From: JAUVDZ01 sp042568205
GTDB taxonomy: Bacteria > Patescibacteriota > Gracilibacteria > UBA1369 > PNNO01
Direction of reading: 5' to 3'
Length of the DNA: 64,000 nucleotides
NCBI GenBank assembly: GCA_042568205.1
Contig: JBHPJE010000002.1
Location: 1 to 64,000, forward strand
Part shown: positions 1 through 7,855 of the stretch, piece by piece
How the letters are laid out: each line of letters opens with the position of its first letter
Numbering within the stretch: position 1 is the first letter of the stretch
Notes under the pieces: generated by a model
Told to the model about the DNA's origin: nothing
The model's input: only the letters and a program-made list of their open reading frames with translations
The model's database searches: none
Position numbers and translations under genes: made by a program

Positions 1-25
1 TTCTGATTATAATTAACCTAATAAT

Positions 26-1195
26 ATGAAAAAACTGATCGCACTTGTAGCAATGGTGTGTTTATTTGCATCAAGTGGAATCGCTCTTGCTCAGGAGGAT
101 TATGCACTTCAGGTAGTGTTTGAATCTGACCCTGAATCAACTGACATTAGTAGTGGGGCTGCATACCTTAATGCTGATATTGGAGATGAAATTAGTTTTA
201 CTAGAAAAGTTGTTTCAATTGGAATGGCAAATTTTGCATGGGATTGGAATTGGGATCCTGCTGTTTTAGACTGTGCTCCAATGCCGGAATTTGATAGTCC
301 TGATCTTGAATGTACTGTAATCGGTGAAGGCCTCGGCAATGTTAGTTATACCGTCAATGCAGTTATGGATGATGATTCACAAAGAACAGCCACTTCTAAA
401 ATAATTGGTGTAAGAGTTGGCGAAGAAGCTCAATGGATTGGTGATGTCCCTGATTTTCAAGGACATCAAAACGAAGCAGCAATCCACTACCTTTATGACA
501 ATGAAATTGTTGAAGGATATCCAGATGGGACTTTCAAGCCTGACAATGAGCTTACAAGAGCAGAATTAATGAAAATTTTAGTTCTTGGTGCAGGTTACGA
601 TCCTGATCCTGAACAATATAATGGATGCTTTCCTGATGTAGATGATGAATGGTTTGCAAGGTTTGTATGTTTTGGTTTTGAAAATGGATGGGTTGAAGGT
701 TATGAAGATGGAAAATTTAAACCAGGAAATAACGTATTAAAAGTCGAAGCTATAAAAATGCTTCTTGGTATTTTCAATGTTGAAATGATTGATGTAACAA
801 CAAATCCTTATGACGATGCACCAGCTAGTGAATGGTATGGATCATACCTGTGGACTGCAAAAGAAATGGGATTGCTTGAAGAAGACGGTCTAACTTATGA
901 ACCAGGAACTTCAATAAAACGTGGCCAGGTTAGTGAAAATATTTATAGACTTTTAATGCATGAACAGGAAAGATTTAGGCTGGCAAATAAAGAAATGCTT
1001 TGTGAATATCATGCTGATGGAGTTATACCCTTTGTTGAAATGACTATTGAAGAATTGGAGCCGCCTCTCACAGAAAAGCTTAAAGGGCATGGATTTCAGC
1101 TAAATAATGAAGGTGAATTTGATGCAATTACTGCAAGACATCAATATAGGATAAATGAATTCATAAACGACCCTGGCACTTACTGTGCGGAATAA
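26..1195 (+). CDS. SLH-domain surface protein (S-layer type)
   Basis: A 389-residue secreted protein. Residues 1-23 form a signal peptide (MKK, hydrophobic core, ALA-Q). Residues about 25-135 are a beta-rich domain of unknown type, possibly Ig-like. Three SLH repeats follow at about 141-190, 203-250 and 265-312; the first two carry the hallmark GYPDGTFKP or GYEDGKFKP, and the third is weaker (YEPGTSIKR). SLH domains usually bind secondary cell-wall polymer and hold surface proteins in the envelope. The about 75-residue C-terminal tail is unrecognised. There is no Shine-Dalgarno in the 25 bases visible upstream, and the promoter lies outside the window. It ends 16 bases from convergent murA. 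Two further SLH proteins lie at 5.9-9.3 kb but have a different non-SLH region. The SLH assignment is secure; the exact role is not. Confidence 0.9.
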   Translation: MKKLIALVAMVCLFASSGIALAQEDYALQVVFESDPESTDISSGAAYLNADIGDEISFTRKVVSIGMANFAWDWNWDPAVLDCAPMPEFDSPDLECTVIGEGLGNVSYTVNAVMDDDSQRTATSKIIGVRVGEEAQWIGDVPDFQGHQNEAAIHYLYDNEIVEGYPDGTFKPDNELTRAELMKILVLGAGYDPDPEQYNGCFPDVDDEWFARFVCFGFENGWVEGYEDGKFKPGNNVLKVEAIKMLLGIFNVEMIDVTTNPYDDAPASEWYGSYLWTAKEMGLLEEDGLTYEPGTSIKRGQVSENIYRLLMHEQERFRLANKEMLCEYHADGVIPFVEMTIEELEPPLTEKLKGHGFQLNNEGEFDAITARHQYRINEFINDPGTYCAE

Positions 1196-1211
1196 ATAAT
1201 TTTGCTGGGCG

Positions 1212-2465
1212 TTAAACTCTCTCGATTTTAGCGCCTAGCTTTTTTAATTTACCTTCTAAATTTTCATATCCGCGATCAATAAATCCGATATTGCTGATCT
1301 CTGTTTCTCCCTCTGCAGCTAGGGCTGCGAGCACCATTGCAGCGCCGGCTCGTATATCCCATGATGAGATTGGCGCGGCTTCAAGCTTGATTGGTCCGTG
1401 AATAATTGCCTGGTGTGGATTAAGCATATCGAATTTTGCACCCATTTTTTCAAGTTCAGCAAGGTAATTAAGGCGTCCGTCGAAAAGTGTTTCATGCACC
1501 ATGCTTTCACCTGGCGTCATAGTTAAAAGTACTGTAAATGGAGCTTGTAGATCTGTAGGAAAACTAGGGAAAACTGCTGTTCTTATTTTGCCAACTGGTT
1601 TGAGGCGTCCATGTGGCAAAATTTCAACTGAATTTTTTGTGTAATCAATATTGATTCCTGCTTCGTCAAATTTATTCCAAACTATATCTAAATCATGAGG
1701 ATTAATTCCTGTAATTTTAACATGTCCGTTTGTAAGAGCAGCTGCAACTGCGAAAGTCCCTGCTTCTAAATAATCTCCTAAAACTTTATGCTTTGCTCCT
1801 TTTAAAGTGCTAATACCTGTGATTTCTAAATCGTGAGTTCCGATTCCTTTTATTTTTGCTCCCATTTGATTAAGCATATGACACAAATCCTGAACATGAG
1901 GTTCAGCAGCAGCAAGCCGTATATGAGTTTTGCCGTATGCTAAAACCGCAGCCATAATTGCATTTTCAGTAGCAGTTACACTGATTTCTTTCATTGTGAT
2001 ATCAGCTCCTTTTAAACCTTTTGAAGTAAGAATTATTAATTCTTTATCTTCCTGAACTTCTCCTCCTAAGCTTTCAAGAGCATGTAAATGCGCATCAACT
2101 GGACGTTTTCCTAAAATACATCCACCAGGATACGAAATTTTTGCTTTGTTAAATCTCGCCAGTAAAGGGCCAAGAAGAAGAACAGAAGCTCTCATATTAC
2201 AAACTCCCTCCATTACAACCGGCTTATTTTTCAGACCCTTTGGATCAACAGTGACAGTGTTTTTTTCAAATATCACATCACATCCAAGAAATTCAAGTAA
2301 ACCAATCATATGACGGATATCTGCGATATCAGGCACGTTTTTTATTATAGATTTTTGGTTAGTCAAAAGAGTTGCGCATAAAATTGGTAGCGCAGCGTTC
2401 TTAGAACCGCTAACTTTAACAGTTCCATTTAGTTTTCGACCTCCTTGTACAATATATTTTGCCAT
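1212..2465 (-). CDS. murA: UDP-N-acetylglucosamine 1-carboxyvinyltransferase
   Basis: Cytoplasmic enzyme for the first committed step of peptidoglycan synthesis: enolpyruvyl transfer from PEP to UDP-GlcNAc. The 417-residue length matches the family. Lys22 and Asn23 lie in GSKNAALPIL, and the catalytic cysteine is Cys116 in PGGCILGKRPVD (E. coli Cys115), so the classic fosfomycin-reactive residue is present rather than the Asp variant. Two EPSP-synthase-like halves are visible. The start is fixed by a well-formed promoter whose predicted transcription start lies only 3 bases before the ATG, which implies a nearly leaderless mRNA. It is transcribed divergently from the tRNA-like element and murJ, another peptidoglycan gene. 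Confidence 0.97.
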   Translation of the reverse strand: MAKYIVQGGRKLNGTVKVSGSKNAALPILCATLLTNQKSIIKNVPDIADIRHMIGLLEFLGCDVIFEKNTVTVDPKGLKNKPVVMEGVCNMRASVLLLGPLLARFNKAKISYPGGCILGKRPVDAHLHALESLGGEVQEDKELIILTSKGLKGADITMKEISVTATENAIMAAVLAYGKTHIRLAAAEPHVQDLCHMLNQMGAKIKGIGTHDLEITGISTLKGAKHKVLGDYLEAGTFAVAAALTNGHVKITGINPHDLDIVWNKFDEAGINIDYTKNSVEILPHGRLKPVGKIRTAVFPSFPTDLQAPFTVLLTMTPGESMVHETLFDGRLNYLAELEKMGAKFDMLNPHQAIIHGPIKLEAAPISSWDIRAGAAMVLAALAAEGETEISNIGFIDRGYENLEGKLKKLGAKIERV

Positions 2466-2474
2466 AGTGCGGGT

Positions 2475-2503
2475 ATTATATGATGAGCAAATTAATAAAT
2501 CAA
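2475..2503 (-). promoter_or_regulatory. murA promoter, predicted leaderless
   Basis: On the minus strand TTGATT (2498-2503) is followed by a 17-base spacer and a perfect TATAAT (2475-2480). Counting 7 bases from the end of the -10 box puts the transcription start near 2468, while the murA ATG begins at 2465. There is no room for a Shine-Dalgarno sequence. Confidence 0.8.
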
Positions 2504-2605
2504 GTTTTTCGCATACAACTGCGATTTTTACTTGCTGAAATTTTAATCAATTTTTAAATTGTTTTAATAAATTTTTGTTATTTTTATTGAGCTGGTACAA
2601 ACTGT

Positions 2606-2675
2606 GGGGGTAGTTTGGCACAATGAGAGTCTTAACAGCTTATCATTAGGGGTTCGATTCCCCTTGCCTCCACCA
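2606..2675 (+). ncRNA. tRNA-like element with CCA end and degenerate D-arm
   Basis: A 70-base segment with a 7-bp acceptor stem (2606-2612 with 2665-2671, two wobble pairs), a perfect T-arm (2648-2652/2660-2664 around TTCGATT), a discriminator A and an encoded CCA (2673-2675). The middle is too short for a normal cloverleaf. No D-stem forms, and the best central hairpin is AATGA/TCATT (2622-2626/2643-2647) plus three more pairs around a 9-base loop. A strained alternative fold gives a UAA anticodon. It could be a D-armless tRNA, a tRNA relic, or the tRNA-like domain of another RNA such as a tmRNA fragment. The CTTAACAGC at 2631-2639 is exactly complementary to GCTGTTAAG at 2700-2708, between this element and the terminator. 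Confidence 0.45.
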
Positions 2676-2728
2676 CCAGCGCTTTGATATAATATAAATG
2701 CTGTTAAGGCTTTCATTATGAATGCCTA

Positions 2729-2758
2729 AAAGCGTTCCATGAGTGGAGCGCTTTTTTT
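2729..2758 (+). terminator. Intrinsic terminator after the tRNA-like element
   Basis: AAAGCGTTCCA and TGGAGCGCTTT pair over 11 bp (one wobble) around a TGAG loop, followed by a run of T. It lies downstream of the tRNA-like element and upstream of murJ, so the intervening region is probably an independent RNA transcript. The rest of the 336-base murA-murJ gap (2466-2605) is AT-rich, and I see nothing coding in it. Confidence 0.8.
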
Positions 2759-2766
2759 ATAAATAC

Positions 2767-2795
2767 TTGCCGCCCCACATCGCATCGCATAGAAT
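2767..2795 (+). promoter_or_regulatory. murJ promoter, predicted leaderless
   Basis: TTGCCG (2767-2772), a 17-base spacer and TAGAAT (2790-2795). The predicted transcription start coincides exactly with the A of the murJ ATG at 2802. It follows directly on the preceding terminator. Confidence 0.6.
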
Positions 2796-2801
2796 AGAGC
2801 C

Positions 2802-4322
2802 ATGCTAAGTAAAATTTTCAGATCTCAAAAAACTGGACACGCTGCTCTTCTGCTTATGCTAGCCTCAGGACTTAGCTATGCTGCTGGGCTTGCTCGTGAT
2901 CGCGTTCTTTCAACAACTTTTGGTGCAACTAATTATACTGATGCATATAATGCATCGTTTTTAATTCCGGATCTTCTATTTAATCTTTTTATTGCTGGCG
3001 CTTTGAGCGTTGCGTTTGTGCCTGTATTTACGAGTTATTTTAAACAAAATAAAGAAGAGGCAGAAAAAGTCGCGAATACGATTATCACATTTGGCACACT
3101 CTTGCTTGGTGTAGTTGGGATCGTTTTATTTTTCACAACTCCTTATATTATTCCAGCATTTTTGTCCCATGTGGATCCAGCTAATCATGAGTTAATCATT
3201 CAGATGACTCGGATTATGCTTTTATCTCCAATTCTTTTTGCGATCTCTAATGCACTTGGAAGCATTTTGATTACTCAAAAACACTTTCTCGCTTATGCAT
3301 TGAGTGGCTTTTTGTATAATTTGGGAATTATTTTAGGAATTATTGTTTTAAATGAATCGTTTGGGATTTTTGCAGCTGCGATTGGTGCTGTTATTGGTGC
3401 GTTTTTCCATATGTTCATCAGACTCTTAAATATCTTCTCAGTTAAATATAAATTTAGGCCAACTCTCTCGCTCCGACACAAAGGTGTAATGAAAATTTTC
3501 AAATTAATGATTCCGAAAACTGTGAGTTTGGTTGCTTGGCAGCTTATGCTTTGGACTTATACATTTGTTGCTTTTGGATTGGGTGAAGGATCAGTTGCAG
3601 CTTTTAATTATGCTAGAAATCTTCAAAGCTTTCCAGTTAGCTTGTTTGGAATTGCCTTTGCTACAGCGATTTTTCCGTTTTTAGCTGATCATGTGCATCA
3701 CAAAGATCATGAAAAATTTTCAATTGATTTTCAGACAAGTCTCGAGAAAATTTTATTCTTTGCCATTCCTGCAGCAGTTGGAATGCTAATTTTAAATCGC
3801 GAAATTATTGAAATTATTCTAAAAGGTGGAGCTTTTGATGATGCAGCTGTTAGTCTGACAAGTCTGGTTTTATTCTTCTTTATTCTTTCTATTCCTATTG
3901 AAAGTGCAGTTCATATTTTTGCACGTGGATATTATGCATTTAAAAACACTTTGACCCCGATGGCATTTGCACTTGCAGGTTATGGAGTGAATATTGGATT
4001 CAGCATTTATGCAGCAAAAACCATGGGTGTTGCTGCTATTCCAATTGCGTTTTTAATTGGAACTTCGCTTCAGCTTTTATTGCTCGTGATTTTCTTTAGT
4101 AAAAAACTTAAAAAATTCAAAACTAAGCATTTCCTCATAAAGATGCTAAAAATCGGCATTGCCACCTCAGTGATGGCCCTTGCAGTTATTTATATTCCTA
4201 GTATACTTTCAACGTCCTTTTTAGCACTGCAATTATTTAGAATTGCTGTTGGAGGGCTAATATTTTTAGCAACTGCTTTATTATTAAAATGTAAAGAAGC
4301 TTATGTATTCTCGAAAAAATAA
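2802..4322 (+). CDS. murJ: Lipid II flippase MurJ (MviN family)
   Basis: Integral membrane flippase of the MOP/MATE fold that moves the undecaprenyl-linked peptidoglycan precursor across the cytoplasmic membrane. The 506 residues show about 14 hydrophobic segments. The N-terminal region has the typical family pattern with a conserved arginine block (AGLARDRVLSTTFG, near residues 28-41), followed by the DAYNASFLIPDLLFNLF segment. The length fits the family. The start agrees with a promoter that places the transcription start on the ATG itself. The end overlaps the next gene by 20 bases, which suggests co-transcription with the C39 peptidase gene. Confidence 0.95.
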   Translation: MLSKIFRSQKTGHAALLLMLASGLSYAAGLARDRVLSTTFGATNYTDAYNASFLIPDLLFNLFIAGALSVAFVPVFTSYFKQNKEEAEKVANTIITFGTLLLGVVGIVLFFTTPYIIPAFLSHVDPANHELIIQMTRIMLLSPILFAISNALGSILITQKHFLAYALSGFLYNLGIILGIIVLNESFGIFAAAIGAVIGAFFHMFIRLLNIFSVKYKFRPTLSLRHKGVMKIFKLMIPKTVSLVAWQLMLWTYTFVAFGLGEGSVAAFNYARNLQSFPVSLFGIAFATAIFPFLADHVHHKDHEKFSIDFQTSLEKILFFAIPAAVGMLILNREIIEIILKGGAFDDAAVSLTSLVLFFFILSIPIESAVHIFARGYYAFKNTLTPMAFALAGYGVNIGFSIYAAKTMGVAAIPIAFLIGTSLQLLLLVIFFSKKLKKFKTKHFLIKMLKIGIATSVMALAVIYIPSILSTSFLALQLFRIAVGGLIFLATALLLKCKEAYVFSKK

Positions 4323-5100
4323 CATTAGTAAATATGTAGTTTTTGTAGCTGTTGGCATTGCCCTAGGTGCTGGTTTTATTGGTTATCCAAAAATTGCTGC
4401 ATATATTGAAAGAGTTCAAATTGAATACGAAAATGAAACAACAATGAATGAAATTCTGGATAATCAGGTTCTTGATATGACTATCCAAAACATTCAGGAT
4501 CTTATGGAAGAAGAGGAAGAAGTTGTAATTTTGGAAAATGCTTATTTAGATGTGCCTTTTATTTGTCAGGCTCCTTTTCAAACAGAAGCTAACTGGGTAC
4601 ATCATGAAGAAAGCTGCGAAGAGGCCGCACTTTTACAGGTTAAATACTATTTAGATGGCGTTACTGAAGTTGATCCGCAAGTAGCAAATGATACGATTTT
4701 AGATATGATTGATTGGCAAGAGAAAAATTTTGATGGACATAAAGATCTATATGCTAATGATATGAGAACTTTTATAAGAGATTATTATGAGCTTGAAGAT
4801 GATCAAATTGAGATTATTTATGATGCTAAAATTGTTGATATTAAAAAAGCAATCTCTGCTGGAAATCCTATTATTGCGCCTATCACAGGCGATATTTTAG
4901 ACAATCCATATTACCCATATCCGGGATATCACATGCTCACAATTATCGGATATACTCCTGAAAAAATTATTACAAATGATGTTGGAACAAAACGTGGTGA
5001 AGATTACAGCTATAGCTATGAAATATTTATGAATGCTTTAGAAGATGCTGGTGGTGATATTATCTTGCTTAAGGAAGCCAAAAATGATATAATTTCATGA
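4303..5100 (+). CDS. Membrane-anchored C39-family (papain-like) peptidase
   Basis: A 265-residue protein with an N-terminal membrane anchor (about residues 11-35), an acidic linker and a peptidase_C39_2-type domain. The likely catalytic Cys105 lies in ESCEEA, His210 in GYHMLTIIGY and the third residue around Asn225/Asp226 (TNDVG). The catalytic domain should face outside. The family includes bacteriocin-leader and surface-protein proteases, but no leader-peptide substrate is evident here. It overlaps murJ by 20 bases and is followed 16 bases later by another anchored protein, so the three probably form one operon. The substrate is unknown, and a non-proteolytic role cannot be excluded. Confidence 0.8.
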   Translation: MYSRKNNISKYVVFVAVGIALGAGFIGYPKIAAYIERVQIEYENETTMNEILDNQVLDMTIQNIQDLMEEEEEVVILENAYLDVPFICQAPFQTEANWVHHEESCEEAALLQVKYYLDGVTEVDPQVANDTILDMIDWQEKNFDGHKDLYANDMRTFIRDYYELEDDQIEIIYDAKIVDIKKAISAGNPIIAPITGDILDNPYYPYPGYHMLTIIGYTPEKIITNDVGTKRGEDYSYSYEIFMNALEDAGGDIILLKEAKNDIIS

Positions 5101-5116
5101 ACCTTTTATAAAAATT

Positions 5117-5776
5117 ATGAATAAAAAAATAAACATACAGAAATTAATTAAAAAGCATAAAAAGCAAATCTGCGGCTTTAAGAGCAAAAGGTGGAGTATA
5201 GCAGTATTTATGTTAATGGCTGTTTTTGCTTATTTCACACAAGCATATCTTGATGCCAAATTTAATCCTGAGGTTGTGCAAGCCAATGTTATTGGCAACT
5301 CAAGTAAAGCTGCTGAAGCATTTAAAATAAATAGTACGTATAAAGTTCATGAAATCGAAGACGTTTCTTATTATGCTGCACCTGGTGATACTGATGTTGA
5401 TTCATTTGCATTTGGAATTGATACAAAAGACACAACTATTGTTCTTAAGGGTGTTAATTTAAGTGTTGTTGGAGATTTGCCAAAAGACACAATCAAACAT
5501 GCAAAATTATTAGAAGGTGAAGAGGTGATTGCTGAAACTCGTGTAAAAAACAACGAAATAAGCTTTAAATTTACTTCAATTTTACAACCTGAAACTTCAA
5601 AAACTTATAAAGTTCAGGTAGATATTTCTGATGAACTTAAATCAGGCTCTCGATTCAAACTTCAAATCCCAAATCCATACAATCTTTCAATTTATCAAAA
5701 TGATGAAATTGATTACTCTCTAGGTGCGTACCCAATTGAAGGAGCTTATGTGTCAGTGGTTGGATGGAGAAAATAG
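5117..5776 (+). CDS. Single-pass membrane protein with extracytoplasmic beta-rich domain
   Basis: An unrecognised protein of 219 residues. A very basic cytoplasmic start (MNKKINIQKLIKKHKKQ) precedes one transmembrane segment at about residues 28-46. The rest is beta-strand-rich, with alternating hydrophobic residues, no cysteines after the anchor and a conserved-looking C-terminal segment ending in SVVGWRK. This is the shape of a signal-anchored surface or pilin-like protein. It follows the C39 peptidase by 16 bases, and being its substrate or partner is possible but untested. The downstream SLH genes fit an envelope role. Confidence 0.7.
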   Translation: MNKKINIQKLIKKHKKQICGFKSKRWSIAVFMLMAVFAYFTQAYLDAKFNPEVVQANVIGNSSKAAEAFKINSTYKVHEIEDVSYYAAPGDTDVDSFAFGIDTKDTTIVLKGVNLSVVGDLPKDTIKHAKLLEGEEVIAETRVKNNEISFKFTSILQPETSKTYKVQVDISDELKSGSRFKLQIPNPYNLSIYQNDEIDYSLGAYPIEGAYVSVVGWRK

Positions 5777-5844
5777 CGCTATGCGTACTTGACCATCCGA
5801 TTCACTTTGTTCATCGCATGTTCAAGCAATTCGCAACTTTCATG

Positions 5845-5850
5845 TATAAT
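5845..5850 (+). promoter_or_regulatory. Candidate -10 box for SLH gene
   Basis: A perfect TATAAT at 5845-5850 lies 44 bases upstream of the ATG at 5895. A weak -35 (TTCAAG, 5821-5826) is 18 bases away. The leader ends with TTTTAACCAAACTTATC before the ATG and has no Shine-Dalgarno. Confidence 0.45.
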
Positions 5851-5894
5851 TGTGTTATTGTTATCTAGTGATAATACTTTTAACCAAACTTATC

Positions 5895-7808
5895 ATGAAA
5901 AAATTACTAATCGTGCCTGCGGTAATCTTAACTATGCTATTTGGGCAGATAGCGAACGCAACCGTTGAATACACGCTTGCATTTTCTGATGTTGATCAAG
6001 ACACTAGCTATATGACAGCTATTTCATGGATGCAGGGTAACGGTGTTATTCAGGGATATCCTGATGGAACCTTCAAGCCTGATCAATGTGTGAATAGAGC
6101 TGAATTCTTAAAAATGATGTTTTTAACTTTAGAAACAAACATTGTTGTTGAAGATGGATTCGCTGGTTCAAATTATTATGATGATTTCTTTAGCGATACT
6201 TCAACTGATCAATGGTATTGGCCATATGTTGAACAAGCTTTAAGAGATGAAGCGATTGAAGGATATCCAGATGGAACTTTTAAACCAGCACAATGTGTGA
6301 ATCGTGTTGAAGCCCTTAAAATGGCAACTTTAGGATATTTGATTTTTAATGAAGAAGCAGGAGGTGATAGAAGTGAAGATGTGTATAGAGATGCTCTTCC
6401 TGGAAATAATTGGTTTGATCCTTATTTATACTCAGCTGTAGATAGAAATGCTGTTGGGAAAGATCATGTAACTATTGATGCTGAAGAAACATACTTCTAT
6501 CCAGGTGAATCAATGAGCCGAAAAGAAGTAGCTGAAATGCTTTATAGAATGAAAACTCTTACAGATAATGATGTGTTTGGTTATGTTGAATCAATGTCGC
6601 CACAAAATCTAAACTACTATATAAGTCCAAGTTCAGGAGTGAGCTTTTTGATGCCAGAAGACTGGGTTGTAACTTATGATGGTTATTACACAACTGCCGG
6701 TGATGTAGTTGCTGATTATCCAACTATTTATTTTGCTGGGCCAGAAGAGAATGAAGAAGATCAAGATGTAACTGTTTCGATTAATCAAAGAATGATGAAT
6801 TGTAGCGGAGATCTTTATGCTGCGATATGCCATGAATTAAACGACAACTATACTATCGGAGCTTATGATCCTGACATTTACGCAAGCGAATTAATGAATA
6901 TGATAATGCTTACTTTTAGAGAGCCAGTAGCTGATGGAATTATCAATGATCCATCGCACTATTATAATCAGGAATATAACTTAAGTTTTGATATTCCTGA
7001 AGGATGGAGCCTTACAAATGAAGAAGTTATGGATGCAGTCAGTCATACAAAATTAATGCTTACTTTAAAAAATGATGATATGCCAGAGGTAAGTGTATGG
7101 ATATCAGCTCCTCCTGTAGAAAGAGGGCTGGAAGGTTCGATAATTGAAGATGGTTTTGAAAGAAATATTGAAGGTTTAACTTTGCAGCAAGCATTGTTAA
7201 TGAGAGATGAAGGTGGAGGAACAGCTTTAACTGCTCTAAATATGTACTATATCGAAGAGTCTGATTGGGTTTCTCATATCGAGTTTGATTACTCAGCCCC
7301 AGATGGCGATACGTTCGATGGGCACTTGCAAGATTATTACCATATTTTAGATTCAGTTGAATATTCTAATACCGGGGAAGTTGCTTTTGATGGATGTGGC
7401 GCAATTGGCGATTATAGTCAGGAAAGTTGGTTTTCAGACTTAGTTGGAACATGGGACCAAGCAGTTCTTGACGAAGAAATTGTTGGTATACCAGTGCTTC
7501 ATGATCCATTTGATTCAGTATTTGGAGAAGGTTGCCTTGCTTTAGATGACTCTTTATTTATCTTCATTCCAGCATATATGATTGACGGAGGTGGAAAGTT
7601 GTTCAGTTACGACACTACGAGTGGCGCTTTAACTCAAGCAGATTCTGAAGAAAGCTATGCTGTAAATGAATTTGGTACAAGAGAAGGTAGTTATGTGAAT
7701 GTATATGGTGTTAATGAATATTATGGATGCCAATATACTGAAGGGCATTATTATTATCTTGAAGATCGTTTCGAAAAGATCGATGAAACTTGTTCTCTTG
7801 AAACGTAG
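5895..7808 (+). CDS. SLH-domain surface protein, paralog A
   Basis: A secreted protein of 637 residues. I place the start at the ATG at 5895 because it gives a clean signal peptide (MKKLLIVPAVIL...ANA); a longer frame from 5850 would bury it. Three SLH repeats occupy roughly the first 210 residues, two with GYPDGTFKP. Then comes a short segment containing SPSSGVSFLMPEDW that is shared with the next gene, then a long acidic region of unknown fold containing a few cysteines. The next gene has the same SLH block and the same SPxSGVSFLMPE motif, so the two arose by tandem duplication with divergence of the C-terminal part. It likely binds cell-wall polymer and displays the C-terminal part outside. 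Confidence 0.88.
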   Translation: MKKLLIVPAVILTMLFGQIANATVEYTLAFSDVDQDTSYMTAISWMQGNGVIQGYPDGTFKPDQCVNRAEFLKMMFLTLETNIVVEDGFAGSNYYDDFFSDTSTDQWYWPYVEQALRDEAIEGYPDGTFKPAQCVNRVEALKMATLGYLIFNEEAGGDRSEDVYRDALPGNNWFDPYLYSAVDRNAVGKDHVTIDAEETYFYPGESMSRKEVAEMLYRMKTLTDNDVFGYVESMSPQNLNYYISPSSGVSFLMPEDWVVTYDGYYTTAGDVVADYPTIYFAGPEENEEDQDVTVSINQRMMNCSGDLYAAICHELNDNYTIGAYDPDIYASELMNMIMLTFREPVADGIINDPSHYYNQEYNLSFDIPEGWSLTNEEVMDAVSHTKLMLTLKNDDMPEVSVWISAPPVERGLEGSIIEDGFERNIEGLTLQQALLMRDEGGGTALTALNMYYIEESDWVSHIEFDYSAPDGDTFDGHLQDYYHILDSVEYSNTGEVAFDGCGAIGDYSQESWFSDLVGTWDQAVLDEEIVGIPVLHDPFDSVFGEGCLALDDSLFIFIPAYMIDGGGKLFSYDTTSGALTQADSEESYAVNEFGTREGSYVNVYGVNEYYGCQYTEGHYYYLEDRFEKIDETCSLET

Positions 7809-7824
7809 TCAATATTCTTGGTAG

Positions 7825-7853
7825 GATAGAGGAAGTAATTAACTTCCTCTATC
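7825..7853 (+). promoter_or_regulatory. Perfect 12-bp hairpin abutting a start codon
   Basis: GATAGAGGAAGT (7825-7836) and ACTTCCTCTATC (7842-7853) form a perfect 12-bp stem around AATTA, ending 2 bases before the ATG at 7856. No T-run follows, so it is a poor terminator for the upstream SLH gene. The only purine-rich stretch that could act as a ribosome-binding site, GAGGAAG, is locked inside the stem. Confidence 0.65.
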
Positions 7854-7855
7854 TT

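Noticed and set aside
4300..5100. Gracilibacteria/Absconditabacteria code 25 (UGA as glycine).
   Set aside because: Many genes end at TGA at the expected family length, and no family is interrupted by in-frame TGA.
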